Positions 28,832 through 38,834 of a stretch of 54,087 nt of DNA are shown here, one piece after another. Within the stretch, counting starts at the first letter, position 1. Every line of letters begins with the position of its first letter. The position numbers and the translations under genes were made by a program. The notes under the pieces are model-generated. The model was not told where the DNA came from. It did not search any database and saw only the letters and a program-made list of their open reading frames with translations. Origin of the DNA: Verrucomicrobiales bacterium (GTDB lineage Bacteria > Verrucomicrobiota > Verrucomicrobiia > Limisphaerales > UBA9464). The stretch covers positions 1 to 54,087 of the forward strand of contig SYMJ01000098.1 of the NCBI GenBank assembly GCA_005805505.1. The letters run 5' to 3'.

Positions 28832-31800
28832 TGAAGACGATTCCCCCGATTTGCAACGAACCGGAGACCGGTCCGAAGTACTGGCGCTCCCTAGAGCAGC
28901 TGGCTGACCAACCCGATTTCCGTCAGTGGATGGAGCGCGAGTTTCCGGCCGGCGCGAGCATCGCTCCGGATGGTGAAAGCCGTCGCGACTGGATGAAGCT
29001 CATGTCTGCGAGCTTCCTTTTGGCGGGTTTGGGTGGCATGGGCACCGGATGCCGTCGCCCTGAGGAGGTTTTGACGCCCTTTGCCAAGCAGCCCGAGGAT
29101 TACGTTTACGGAAAGGCTCAGCATTTCGCCACATCTATGCCCTTGCGGGGCAGCGCGGTCGCGCTGACGGTGAAGTCTAGCGACGGTCGCCCGACTAAGA
29201 TCGAGGGCAATTCGTTGGTCCCTGGTGCCAATGGAGGCACCGATGCCTTTGCTCAGGCTGCGATCCTGAACTTGTACGATCCCGATCGCGCCCACCGGCA
29301 CACCCGGGGCGGTAATGATTGCAAGATTGAGGCCGTCCGTGATGCCTTGGCCGAAGTGGCCAAGTCGGCGTTGGCTAAGCACGGTGAAGGTCTGGCGTTC
29401 TTTGTAGAGCGTTCCTCTTCCCCGTCCCGTGCGCGTCTTCAGAAACTCATTGCCGAGAAGTACCCGAAATCGACGTGGCATGCCTACGAGTCGGTCGATT
29501 TCACTGCGGCTGATGCGGCGTATTCTCAACTGTGTGGCACACCGGTCCATGCACTGGTTCACCTAGAAAAAGCTCGCCGAATTTTGTCGCTCGATTGCGA
29601 TTTCATCGGTTCTGAGCAAGACGCTCATCGCAATATCCGCGGTTTTGCCCTCGGGCGGAAATCCGCCGATGACGGCATGAACCGGCTCTACGTGGTTGAG
29701 TCAATGATGTCCTTGACCGGTGGCAATGCCGACCATCGCCTTCGGGTCAAGCCGAGCGAGGTGCTGAAGGTGGCGGCCGCGGTGGCTGCCGAACTCGGAG
29801 TCGCCGGGGTGGCATCTCCTTCGGGTGCGTTCTCAGCTTGGGCTGCAGCGGTGGCCAAGGATTTGAAGGAAGCGGGCAAAGGTGCGGTCGTGGTGGCCGG
29901 TTATTCCCAGCCTCCTGCGGTGCACGCTCTGGCAGCAGCCATCAACTCGGTGTTGGGTGCGGTGGGGTCCACGGTGACCTTGGTGCAACCGACAGAACCG
30001 GTTGCTCTGGGTATTCAGGAGCTCACGGCCTCTTTGAGCGCAGGCAAGGTGTCTACCTTGGTTATCCTTGGTGGCAATCCCGCCTACAATGCGCCGGTCG
30101 ATCTCCAGTTTGAGGCAGTGGCCAAAAAAGCGGGTACGGTGATTCGCCTCGGCTACTACGAAGACGAGACAGCGGCCTTGGCGACCTGGCATCTGGCTGG
30201 AACCCATTTCCTCGAGTCTTGGGGCGATGCCCGCACGGCCGACGGAACCGTGGTGCCGGTTCAACCGCTGGTCGAACCGCTCTTTGGTGGCCTGACCGAG
30301 CTCGAAGTGTTGGCGCGTCTCTTAGGTGAGTCGAAGGTTTCGCCCTATGACATCGTCCGCGAAACCCTGAAGGGTTTGGGCGCGACCGATGACGCCGCTT
30401 GGAAGCGTTTCTTGCACGACGGTTTCCTGACGGACAGCGCCTCTGCGGCCGTGTCCGCTTCAGTCAATGCCTCGGCCGCTGCGTCGGCTCTGGCCGCTCA
30501 CAAGCCGCTGTCCGGTGACATCGAAGTGGTGCTTCATCGCGATGGCTCGGTCGATGATGGTCGTTTTGCCAACAATGGCTGGCTCCAAGAGATGCCCGAC
30601 TCCATCACGAAGGTGACTTGGGACAACGTGGTCATGATGTCCCAGAAGACCGCCAAATCTCTGGGGTTGCCCACCAAACGTTCCGGCAAGATCCCTGACG
30701 ACTTGAGCCCGGCCGAGGCGGCCGACGCCAAGGATGGTCAATACGATCAACCCGTGGTGAAGATCACCGTGGGTGGTCATAGCGTCGAGGGTCCGGTCTG
30801 GATCCAACCGGGTTTGGCCGATGGAACCGTCGCGCTGGCGCTGGGTTACGGACGCCGAGTCGTGGGTCGCGTGGGTCGTGGAGTAGGCTTCGATGCCTAC
30901 AGCCTCTTCCAGTCCACTTCTCGTCATCTCACGGCCGGCAAGGTGGAGAGGGTTTTCCGCAAGCATCGCTTGGCGGTGACCCAAGAACACGGCCTCATGG
31001 AAGGTCGCCCGGTTATTCGCGAGGCGCATCTCGAGCAGTTCAAGAAGAGCCCCAAGTTCGCCCAGAACATGGATCTCGAGGCGCATTTCCCGGGCTACGT
31101 TCCCTTTAAGGAAGAGACCGATGGGCGCAACGCCGAGAAGCGTCCCCAAAATATTTACGAGCATCCCTACGATCAGAATCCGGAGACGGCCTCGAAGATT
31201 CATCAGTGGGGCATGGTCATCGATTTGCAAACGTGCGTGGGTTGCTCCGCTTGCGTGGTGGCTTGTCAGAGCGAAAACAACATCCCCATCGTCGGCAAGG
31301 ACCAGGTGGCCCGTGGCCGCGAGATGCACTGGATGCGCATTGATCGCTATTACAGCCACAATCCGGATGCCGATGTGAACGCGGAGTTGGCGGCGGAGGA
31401 TCCGCAAATGGCGATCCAACCGATGTTCTGCCAGCACTGCGAAGCAGCCCCCTGCGAAAGCGTCTGCCCGGTGAACGCGACCGTTCACGACGAAGAAGGT
31501 GTCAACGTGATGGCCTACAACCGCTGCATCGGCACGCGGTACTGCGCCAACAACTGCCCCTATAAGGTTCGTCGCTTCAATTGGTTCGATTTCAACAAGC
31601 GCGAAAGCGACTACGGTGCGGCTCAAGACCAGCACCTAGTCAACACGGGCAATTTGTACAAGGGGCCGCTCGGGGTGAACCGCAACACGGAACCGGAGTG
31701 GGAGATCATTAAGTTGATCAAGAACCCGGATGTCACGGTCCGTATGCGCGGCGTGATGGAGAAGTGCACGCTGTGCGTGCAGCGCATCCAGCAAGGCAAA

Positions 31801-32181
31801 ATTGCCCAGAAGGTCAAGGCGGGTAACAGCGGTGACGTGGCTGTGCGAGATGGCGCCATTAGGACCGCCTGCCAACAAGCTTGCCCCGCGGACGCCATCG
31901 TCTTCGGCAACATGCTCGACGCCCAGAGCGAGGTCGTGAAAGCCAAGGCCAATCCCCGGAACTATTCGGTCCTCGGCTTCTTGGATACCCGTCCTCGAGT
32001 CACTTACTTGGCTCGCGTGCGTAATCCGAACCCGGTGGTCCTTGACCTCGAGAAGCGCAAGACGCCCGACAGCCAGCGCGACTACGAGCGTTTCCGTCAC
32101 GAGTCCCCATTTCAAGAACACTCACATGGTCACGATGCCTCGCATCAATCCGCGACTCAGGCGGGGAAGGGAGCGGTCTAA
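28831..32181 (+). CDS. actB: Alternative Complex III subunit ActB, TAT-variant molybdopterin oxidoreductase-like/Fe-S protein
   Basis: [25 protein letters not shown] leader; [55 protein letters not shown]...CQQACPADA ferredoxin-type motifs. ATGA overlap with actA. Confidence 0.92.
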   Translation: MKTIPPICNEPETGPKYWRSLEQLADQPDFRQWMEREFPAGASIAPDGESRRDWMKLMSASFLLAGLGGMGTGCRRPEEVLTPFAKQPEDYVYGKAQHFATSMPLRGSAVALTVKSSDGRPTKIEGNSLVPGANGGTDAFAQAAILNLYDPDRAHRHTRGGNDCKIEAVRDALAEVAKSALAKHGEGLAFFVERSSSPSRARLQKLIAEKYPKSTWHAYESVDFTAADAAYSQLCGTPVHALVHLEKARRILSLDCDFIGSEQDAHRNIRGFALGRKSADDGMNRLYVVESMMSLTGGNADHRLRVKPSEVLKVAAAVAAELGVAGVASPSGAFSAWAAAVAKDLKEAGKGAVVVAGYSQPPAVHALAAAINSVLGAVGSTVTLVQPTEPVALGIQELTASLSAGKVSTLVILGGNPAYNAPVDLQFEAVAKKAGTVIRLGYYEDETAALATWHLAGTHFLESWGDARTADGTVVPVQPLVEPLFGGLTELEVLARLLGESKVSPYDIVRETLKGLGATDDAAWKRFLHDGFLTDSASAAVSASVNASAAASALAAHKPLSGDIEVVLHRDGSVDDGRFANNGWLQEMPDSITKVTWDNVVMMSQKTAKSLGLPTKRSGKIPDDLSPAEAADAKDGQYDQPVVKITVGGHSVEGPVWIQPGLADGTVALALGYGRRVVGRVGRGVGFDAYSLFQSTSRHLTAGKVERVFRKHRLAVTQEHGLMEGRPVIREAHLEQFKKSPKFAQNMDLEAHFPGYVPFKEETDGRNAEKRPQNIYEHPYDQNPETASKIHQWGMVIDLQTCVGCSACVVACQSENNIPIVGKDQVARGREMHWMRIDRYYSHNPDADVNAELAAEDPQMAIQPMFCQHCEAAPCESVCPVNATVHDEEGVNVMAYNRCIGTRYCANNCPYKVRRFNWFDFNKRESDYGAAQDQHLVNTGNLYKGPLGVNRNTEPEWEIIKLIKNPDVTVRMRGVMEKCTLCVQRIQQGKIAQKVKAGNSGDVAVRDGAIRTACQQACPADAIVFGNMLDAQSEVVKAKANPRNYSVLGFLDTRPRVTYLARVRNPNPVVLDLEKRKTPDSQRDYERFRHESPFQEHSHGHDASHQSATQAGKGAV

Positions 32182-33611
32182 TGGCTAGCTCCGGAAAATC
32201 CGCCGTCGTCAAGGCACCTGAACCGCCGGCCGAACTGGTCCGAGAGTCTTTGGTTCTCAACAACCGATCTCTCGGTTGGATTACCAATGCCATCGCGGGG
32301 GTTTGCGAAAAGCCCATGCCGATGTGGTGGTGGCCTGCCTTCATCGTCTCGGTGGGCGGCATGCTTACGATGTTCGCTCTCATCGCCTATCTGGTCTCGA
32401 CTGGTGTGGGCGTGTGGGGTCTCAATCATCCGGCCGCCTGGGCCTGGGACATCACCAACTTCGTGTTCTGGATCGGCATTGGCCACGCCGGAACTTTGAT
32501 TTCAGCGGTGCTCTTCTTGCTCCGACAGAAATGGCGAACCTCGGTCAATCGGGCCGCCGAGGCCATGACCATCTTCGCGGTGGCTTGCGCCGGCATCTTC
32601 CCGGTTTTCCATACGGGTCGTGTCTGGTTCGCTTTGTTGCCGGGTTACCTACTCCCGGCTCCCAATGCCAACGCGATCTGGCCGCAGTTCCGCTCGCCGT
32701 TGCTGTGGGATGTGTTCGCGGTGTCTACTTACGGTACGGTCTCGCTGTTGTTCTGGTATGTGGGACTCATCCCTGACCTAGCCACCTTGCGTGATCGTTC
32801 TAAAGGGGTGATGCGCCGTTTCTTCTACGGACTGTTCTCCTTGGGTTGGACCGGCTCCAATCGCCATTGGAGCAATTACGAGAAGGCCTACCTGCTCTTG
32901 GCCGGTCTGAGCACGCCGTTGGTGTTGTCCGTGCACTCTATTGTGTCGTTCGACTTCGCCGTCTCCGTCGTTCCTGGATGGCACACCACCATCTTCCCGC
33001 CGTACTTCGTGGCTGGGGCGATTTTCTCGGGCTTCGGCATGGTGCTCACCTTGCTAATCCCGCTGCGATCCCTCTTCAAACTCGAAGACATCGTGACCCT
33101 TCGACACGTAGACCTCATGTGCAAGGTGCTCTTGGCCACCGGATCCATCGTAGGATACGCCTACGGCATGGAGTTCTTCATCGCCTGGTATGGCGGTAGC
33201 CCTTACGAGCTCTACGCCTTCAAGAATCGCGCCTTTGGTCCTTACTGGTGGAGTTATTGGGCCATGATCTCGTGCAACGTAATCAGCCCGCACTTCTTCT
33301 GGTTTAAGAAACTTCGCACCAGCGTGGTTTTCGTTTGGATCGTCTCCATCTTCGTGAACATCGGCATGTGGTTTGAGCGTTTCGTGATCATCGTGACCTC
33401 GCTCCACCGGGATTATCTCCCCTCGAGCTGGGGTTACTTCACCCCGAGTTGGGTCGACATAATGACCTTCGCCGGCAGCTTCGGTCTCTTCATGACACTG
33501 TTCTTGTTGTTCATCCGCTTCCTGCCGGTTATCGCGATCAGCGAAGTCAAAGGCGTGACGCCTCAGGCGGATCCCCACCATCCGCTGGGTGGCGCCAAGG
33601 GACACCACTAA
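32181..33611 (+). CDS. actC: Alternative Complex III subunit ActC, NrfD-like quinol-interacting membrane subunit
   Basis: NrfD/PsrC-like multi-TM protein ([92 protein letters not shown]). Confidence 0.92.
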   Translation: MASSGKSAVVKAPEPPAELVRESLVLNNRSLGWITNAIAGVCEKPMPMWWWPAFIVSVGGMLTMFALIAYLVSTGVGVWGLNHPAAWAWDITNFVFWIGIGHAGTLISAVLFLLRQKWRTSVNRAAEAMTIFAVACAGIFPVFHTGRVWFALLPGYLLPAPNANAIWPQFRSPLLWDVFAVSTYGTVSLLFWYVGLIPDLATLRDRSKGVMRRFFYGLFSLGWTGSNRHWSNYEKAYLLLAGLSTPLVLSVHSIVSFDFAVSVVPGWHTTIFPPYFVAGAIFSGFGMVLTLLIPLRSLFKLEDIVTLRHVDLMCKVLLATGSIVGYAYGMEFFIAWYGGSPYELYAFKNRAFGPYWWSYWAMISCNVISPHFFWFKKLRTSVVFVWIVSIFVNIGMWFERFVIIVTSLHRDYLPSSWGYFTPSWVDIMTFAGSFGLFMTLFLLFIRFLPVIAISEVKGVTPQADPHHPLGGAKGHH

Positions 33612-33628
33612 TTCAAAGACCCCTGTCC

Positions 33629-34174
33629 ATGAATTCCAATCGTTCCAAGCCGCACGGTCTTCTGGCCGAGTTCCACACGGCTGCGGATATTTTCGAAGCG
33701 GCGATGCGTTGCCGTGACGCCGGATTTACCCAGTGGGATGTGTACACCCCATTTCCGATCCACGGCATGGATGAAGCCATGGGGCTTCGCAAGTCGCCCG
33801 TCGGGTGGTTCACCTTCTGCGGTGGTTTCACCGGGTTCTTCACCGGGATGACCATGATCTGGTACATGAACAAGTTCGACTACCCCTTGGTGGTCGGCGG
33901 CAAGCCCCTCTTCACGCCGTTGTACGCGTTCCCGGTCAGTTACGAGATGACCATTCTGTTGAGTGCCTTCGGGACGCTCTTTGGCATGTTCTTCCTGAAC
34001 CAATTGCCCAAGTTCTACAATCCGCTCTTCAAGAACGAGCGGTTCAAAAAATCAACGGATGATCGGTTCTTCCTCTGCATCGAGGCAACCGACCCAAAGT
34101 TTGGAATGGACGTGACCCGCACCTTCCTGACCGAAAAATGTCACGCTGCGGTCGTTGAACTTGTGGAGGACTGA
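33629..34174 (+). CDS. actD: Alternative Complex III subunit ActD (DUF3341)
   Basis: GLLAEFHTAADIFEAAMRCRDAGFTQWDVYTPFPIHGMDEAMGLRKSPVGWFTFCGGFTG, typical DUF3341. Confidence 0.92.
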   Translation: MNSNRSKPHGLLAEFHTAADIFEAAMRCRDAGFTQWDVYTPFPIHGMDEAMGLRKSPVGWFTFCGGFTGFFTGMTMIWYMNKFDYPLVVGGKPLFTPLYAFPVSYEMTILLSAFGTLFGMFFLNQLPKFYNPLFKNERFKKSTDDRFFLCIEATDPKFGMDVTRTFLTEKCHAAVVELVED

Positions 34175-34798
34175 ATGCGCACCTTCCTGAAATACTTTTT
34201 CACCGCCTATGTTCTGGCGGTCGCCCTCGTGGTCGGAATCGCTGGTTTCCGTGGTTCCAAGAGCACTAAACCCCCGTTGGAGGTTTTCCCCGATATGGAT
34301 CGACAGCCCAAGCTGCGTCCACAAACCACTACCAAGTTTGCCGCTTGGTCTGACGGACAAACCTCGCGTCCCCACCCGGCTGGCACTGTGTCTCGTGAGT
34401 CGAACTGGGAAGAGAATGCCTTCAATACCGGCCGTCAGGCGGGCACGGTGGTCGAAGTGATGCCCCTCGAGGTGACTGCTGCGGTGCTCAAGCGGGGGCA
34501 GGAGCGCTATTCGATCTACTGCCAACCCTGTCACGGGGTTGTTGGCGATGGCAAGGGGATCACCAGCAAGTACGGAATGGGCAACACGGCTAGCTTGCAT
34601 CAAGAGCGTCTGATCAAGACCCCGGATGGAGATATCTTCAACACCATCGGCAACGGCAAGAACACGATGATGGGCTACGCTTCGGCGATTCCTGTCGCCG
34701 ATCGGTGGGCCGTAGTGGCCTATGTGCGGACGCTGCAACTGAGCCGCCTCGCCTCAGAATCTGAAATCCCGGCAGCAATCCTGCCCACCATCAAGTAA
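34175..34798 (+). CDS. actE: Alternative Complex III subunit ActE, monoheme cytochrome c
   Basis: DMDRQPKLRPQ motif; RGQERYSIYCQPCHGVVGDGKG; WAVVAYVRTLQLS. Confidence 0.9.
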   Translation: MRTFLKYFFTAYVLAVALVVGIAGFRGSKSTKPPLEVFPDMDRQPKLRPQTTTKFAAWSDGQTSRPHPAGTVSRESNWEENAFNTGRQAGTVVEVMPLEVTAAVLKRGQERYSIYCQPCHGVVGDGKGITSKYGMGNTASLHQERLIKTPDGDIFNTIGNGKNTMMGYASAIPVADRWAVVAYVRTLQLSRLASESEIPAAILPTIK

Positions 34799-34804
34799 GG
34801 ATCC

Positions 34805-36112
34805 ATGAACGCATTTTCACGACAAACCAAGTCTTGGATGGCTCTGGGTGGGGTGGTAGCCGTCGCTGCCATTGCCTTGTTCGGTACCCTGCCCACCTTG
34901 GGCGCCGATGCCGGGTCTGCCGCCCACTCCGCTCAAGAAGTGGTCCACGGCGCGGTTGGCCACGGTGGAGCCGACCATGGGCATGCCGCCGTTTCCGTCT
35001 TTTCCCTCAAGCAAATCGCTCACAGCTATCTCACGGCCTACATGTTCTGCCTGAGCCTGTGCGTGGGCTCTCTGTTCCTCACCCTGGTACACCATTTGTT
35101 TGATGCCGGTTGGTCGGCCTCCATCCGTCGGGTGACCGAGACGGTCGCCAGCTTGCTCTTTCCCTGGATGCTCATTCTGGCCTTGCCGATCCTCGGCTTC
35201 GCTTGGACGGGCAACCTCCATGCTTGGTTTAAGATTAACCCGGCGGACGATCATTCGCTCGACGTCAAGAAGGTGCTCTTCAACCCAATGGCGTTCACCG
35301 TCCTGGTGCCGGTGCTCATCACGGTGCTGGGTCTCCTAGCCCGCCAGATCCGCGCGTGGTCGATTGCTCAAGATAAAGACGGTGCGGCCCATTGGACGAG
35401 CAAGTCCCGTAAGCTATCCGCCGGCGGCATTTTCATCTTCGCCTTCGGGGTGACGCTGCTGTGCTTCCTGTTAATGAAGTCCTTGCAGCATCAGTTCTTC
35501 AGCACGATGTACGGCGTCTACTTCTTCGCGGGCAGTGTCTGGACCACGCTCATTACTTTGTACCTGTTGACGATGTGGTTGGCTCAGCCGGGTCGCCCTC
35601 TTGAAAAAGTGTATTTCAAGCGCCAGCAGCAAGATTTGGCAGTGCTGTTCTTTGCCTTCACCGTTTTCTACGCCTATATCCACTTCTCGCAGTACTTCCT
35701 CATTTGGAATGCCGCCCTTCCTGAAGAAACCTTCTGGTACGTTCGCCGCGAGGTGGGTTCCTGGAAGTGGGTCGGAATGCTCATCCTCTTTGGGCACTTC
35801 TTCGTGCCGTTCCTGCTACTGCTCAATCAAGACATCAAGCGCAACATGTCGGTGATGATTCCTGTCGGTGCCTGGGCTTGGCTCATGCAGTACGTTGACA
35901 TGACCTACAATGTGATGCCGGTCCTCCATCCGGAGGGACTGCATCTGACCTTGTGGGATCCGATCTTCTGGATGGGTATGTCGGTCCTGTTGGGTCGACT
36001 CTTCTGGTCCGAATATCAGAAGAACCCCCCGTATCCGCTCAAGGATCCGCGGCTCCAGGAAGCCATCGTCCACCATGAGGTGCCGGCTCCCGGCGCGTCG
36101 GCCGCCCACTAG
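34805..36112 (+). CDS. actF: Alternative Complex III subunit ActF-like membrane protein
   Basis: Multi-TM protein downstream of actE; YLTAYMFCLSLCVGSLFLTLVHHLFDAGWSASIRRVTE, YAYIHFSQYFLIWNAALPEETFWYVRR. Position and motifs match ActF. Confidence 0.85.
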   Translation: MNAFSRQTKSWMALGGVVAVAAIALFGTLPTLGADAGSAAHSAQEVVHGAVGHGGADHGHAAVSVFSLKQIAHSYLTAYMFCLSLCVGSLFLTLVHHLFDAGWSASIRRVTETVASLLFPWMLILALPILGFAWTGNLHAWFKINPADDHSLDVKKVLFNPMAFTVLVPVLITVLGLLARQIRAWSIAQDKDGAAHWTSKSRKLSAGGIFIFAFGVTLLCFLLMKSLQHQFFSTMYGVYFFAGSVWTTLITLYLLTMWLAQPGRPLEKVYFKRQQQDLAVLFFAFTVFYAYIHFSQYFLIWNAALPEETFWYVRREVGSWKWVGMLILFGHFFVPFLLLLNQDIKRNMSVMIPVGAWAWLMQYVDMTYNVMPVLHPEGLHLTLWDPIFWMGMSVLLGRLFWSEYQKNPPYPLKDPRLQEAIVHHEVPAPGASAAH

Positions 36113-36132
36113 AGAACCAGAATCTTCCTGAC

Positions 36133-36501
36133 ATGAGTTCCTCGAATTGCTGTTCCCCAGCGTCCAAGACGATTCTCGCCTATCTCGTAGGCGGGCTGGG
36201 TTCCTTCTTGATCATTGGCGCGCTGGCTTGGTTGGTGGTACGAGAGCCCGTCTCCGCCATTGATGCCGAGCGGGTCGCCCAGCGGGTGAAGTTTCGCACG
36301 GAAGTGGAAGCTTCTAGTTCACCCAAGGTCACAGGTTATGCCTTGGATACGGATGCCTTGGCCAAGGGCAACAAGGTTTATCACGTTCCGATCACTCGGG
36401 CTTTGGAGATGGCTGCCCAAGATTTCAAAGATCCCGCCGCCGGTCGCGCCAAGCTCATCCAGCGTCTGGAAGACAAGTCCAAGCAGCAGTCCTTTGAGTG
36501 A
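36133..36501 (+). CDS. Small single-TM protein of unknown function between actF and ccoS
   Basis: MSSSNCCSPASKTILAYLVGGLGSFLIIGALAWLVV then soluble C-terminus with HVPITRALEMAAQDFKDPAAGRAKLIQRLEDK; co-directional, 20 bp after actF and 4 bp before ccoS. Confidence 0.8.
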   Translation: MSSSNCCSPASKTILAYLVGGLGSFLIIGALAWLVVREPVSAIDAERVAQRVKFRTEVEASSSPKVTGYALDTDALAKGNKVYHVPITRALEMAAQDFKDPAAGRAKLIQRLEDKSKQQSFE

Positions 36502-36505
36502 ACCC

Positions 36506-36694
36506 ATGTCGGTGATCGCATTCATCCTGTTAGGAAGCGTCGTGCTGCTGCCTGCGGCCGCCTTGATGGCGCTGCGGTGGGCGGCCTCGTCGGGTCAGTT
36601 CCGCTGCCCAGACAAAGCGGCGCTGTTGCCGTTTGATGAAGTGGAGCCCGTGGGATTGGAAACCGACCGCATTTTGGGAGGAAACCGTCGTTGA
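36506..36694 (+). CDS. ccoS: CcoS-like cbb3-type oxidase assembly protein
   Basis: MSVIAFILLGSVVLLPAAALMALRWAASSGQFRCPDKAALLPFDEVEPVG: TM helix plus 'SGQF.D...A..I..DE'-type CcoS signature; immediately upstream of ccoN. Confidence 0.7.
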   Translation: MSVIAFILLGSVVLLPAAALMALRWAASSGQFRCPDKAALLPFDEVEPVGLETDRILGGNRR

Positions 36695-38202
36695 GCATGA
36701 TCAAACAGTCGCAAACGTTGCGGGCTTTATTGCCGGGTGATGCCCTCACCGGTGGCGGTACCGATGTCGGCAACAGGGCAGCGCTGTCTGAGATCGACGC
36801 CTCGTGTCGGGTGCCGGTGCTCTTCTTTTTCCTCAGTGGGTTGGCTTGGCTTTTGGCCGGCACCGTTTTGGCATTGGTGGCGAGTATTAAGCTGCACACC
36901 CCGGGTTTCTTGGCGGGTTGGGAATGGCTCACTTTTGCCAATGTCCGTACGGCTCACCTCAATACGGTCATTTACGGGTTCGCCTCGCAGATTTCTGTGG
37001 GTGTGACCATTTGGTTGATGTGCCGCCTGTGCCGCATTCCGCTGGTGGCTCCCGGTTTGGTCACCGTGGCCAACTTGTTCTACAATATTGGCGTCACCGT
37101 GGGCGTGGGCGGAATCCTGATCGGTGATTCCACGGCCATCGAGTGGTTGGAGATGCCGCGCTATGCCACTCCGATCCTTTTTATTAGCTACGCGCTGATC
37201 GCGGTCTGGACGATTGTCACCTTCCGCTTGCGGGCCGAGCGACATTTGTACGTCTCCCAGTGGTACCTTTTAGCTGCGGTCCTCTGGTTCCCGTGGTTGT
37301 ACGGAACCGCACAGGTGATGCTGCTTATCGAGCCGGTCCGGGGCGTGGTTCAGGCGGCCGTCAACTGGTGGTTCGCGCACAATGTGCTCGGACTGTGGTT
37401 CACGCCGATTGGTTTGGCTTCCATCTACTACTTTATTCCCAAGGTCATCGGTCGTCCGATTCATAGTTATTACCTCAGTGTCTTGGGTTTCTGGTCCTTG
37501 GCGCTGTTCTACAACTGGAACGGCATGCACCACTTGGTGGGAGGTCCATTGCCCTCCTGGATGATTACCGTGAGCATCGTCGCGTCGGTCATGATGCTCA
37601 TTCCCGTCATCACGGTGGCCATCAACCATCATTTCACGATGCTCGGCCATTTCGGGAAGCTGAAACACAGTCCGACACTGAGATTCATGGTATTCGGAGC
37701 CGTTTCCTACACCCTAGCGAGCCTTCAAGGTGTGGCCAGCGCGCTCCGCAGTGTGAGCGAAGTGACCCATTTCACCCATCACACCATTGCTCATGCCCAT
37801 CTGGGAATGTACGCGTTCTTCAGCATGGTGATGTTCGGTGCGATGTACTACATCCTGCCGCGCATCACTCAGCGGGAATGGCCTTCCAATAGCCTCATAT
37901 CGCTGCACTTCTGGGGCGTTGCCTTGGGAATCGTGCTGTATGTGGTTCCGATGAGCATCATGGGTTTCATTCAGGGAACGATGCTCAACGATGCCGCCGT
38001 CCGCTTCCTCGATGTCGTCCAGTTTACCCTGCCGTGGCTGAAGCTGCGAACCCTCGCGGGTCTGTTGTTGGCCGCCGGCCATGTGGCCTTTGTCATTAAC
38101 GTCGGTTGGCTGCTGGTGCGGATGTTTGAACCCTACCGCAAGCCGGTGGTGCGCATCTTGACCGGTGAGGCTGAAACGGTGGCCGCCGCCAAACAACCAT
38201 GA
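36691..38202 (+). CDS. ccoN: cbb3-type cytochrome c oxidase subunit I
   Basis: NVRTAHLNTVIYGF; NWWFAHNVLGLWFTPIGLASIYYFIPK; YNWNGMHHLVGGPLPSW; THFTHHTIAHAHLGMYAFFSMVMFGAMYYILPRI. TTG start at 36691 or ATG at 36697. Confidence 0.92.
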   Translation: MSMIKQSQTLRALLPGDALTGGGTDVGNRAALSEIDASCRVPVLFFFLSGLAWLLAGTVLALVASIKLHTPGFLAGWEWLTFANVRTAHLNTVIYGFASQISVGVTIWLMCRLCRIPLVAPGLVTVANLFYNIGVTVGVGGILIGDSTAIEWLEMPRYATPILFISYALIAVWTIVTFRLRAERHLYVSQWYLLAAVLWFPWLYGTAQVMLLIEPVRGVVQAAVNWWFAHNVLGLWFTPIGLASIYYFIPKVIGRPIHSYYLSVLGFWSLALFYNWNGMHHLVGGPLPSWMITVSIVASVMMLIPVITVAINHHFTMLGHFGKLKHSPTLRFMVFGAVSYTLASLQGVASALRSVSEVTHFTHHTIAHAHLGMYAFFSMVMFGAMYYILPRITQREWPSNSLISLHFWGVALGIVLYVVPMSIMGFIQGTMLNDAAVRFLDVVQFTLPWLKLRTLAGLLLAAGHVAFVINVGWLLVRMFEPYRKPVVRILTGEAETVAAAKQP

Positions 38203-38834
38203 GTTACGGACCGCTACTTTTCTTGGGAATCCTCTTCACCTTGGCGACGAGCTGGGTGGGATTAATTCTCCTTCCCCACCGTCAGATGGGGGCGTTGGGC
38301 CAGCACACCGACACCAACACGGCGGCCATCTACCCGGCGGTCCGTGCGGGTGAGGCCCAGCAGGGCGCTGAACACTATCGCTCTCTAGGCTGTGTCTACT
38401 GCCACACGCAGCAAGTGCGCCCGGAGGGTTATGGCTCGGACATCGAGCGCGGGTGGGGGCGTCGTCGGACGGTGAGTCGCGACTACATTCAAGACAAGAC
38501 GGTCATGCTTGGGACCATGCGCACCGGCCCGGACTTGACCAATATCGGGGAGCGTCAGGCCGATGCCGCCTGGCATTATCGCCATCTTTATAATCCGCAA
38601 ATTACCAGCCCTGGCAGCATTATGCCCCCGCATGGTTTCCTGTTTGACGTCCGCGTCATCGGGCAAGCCGGTCGTTCTACCAATGCGTTGGTTCTGGAAG
38701 GAACGTTTGCGCCGCCGGCCGGTCAGGAAGTGATTCCGACGCGCCGGGCCGAGCAGTTGGTCGCCTATTTGCGCAGTTTGAAGTCCTCTGGAGACCTGCC
38801 CGAAGCGCCGGTTAAGAAGGAGGAGGCCAAGTGA
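38199..38834 (+). CDS. ccoO: cbb3-type cytochrome c oxidase subunit II (monoheme)
   Basis: TM helix; GAEHYRSLGCVYCHTQQVRPEGYGSDIERGWGRRRTVSRDYI; GPDLTNIGERQADAAWHYRHLYNPQITSPGSIMPPHGFLF. Confidence 0.93.
   Translation: MSYGPLLFLGILFTLATSWVGLILLPHRQMGALGQHTDTNTAAIYPAVRAGEAQQGAEHYRSLGCVYCHTQQVRPEGYGSDIERGWGRRRTVSRDYIQDKTVMLGTMRTGPDLTNIGERQADAAWHYRHLYNPQITSPGSIMPPHGFLFDVRVIGQAGRSTNALVLEGTFAPPAGQEVIPTRRAEQLVAYLRSLKSSGDLPEAPVKKEEAK

Noticed and set aside
30460-31635. 391-aa minus-strand ORF inside actB
   Set aside because: Antisense shadow of a strongly supported Fe-S protein; Val/His-rich low-quality composition.
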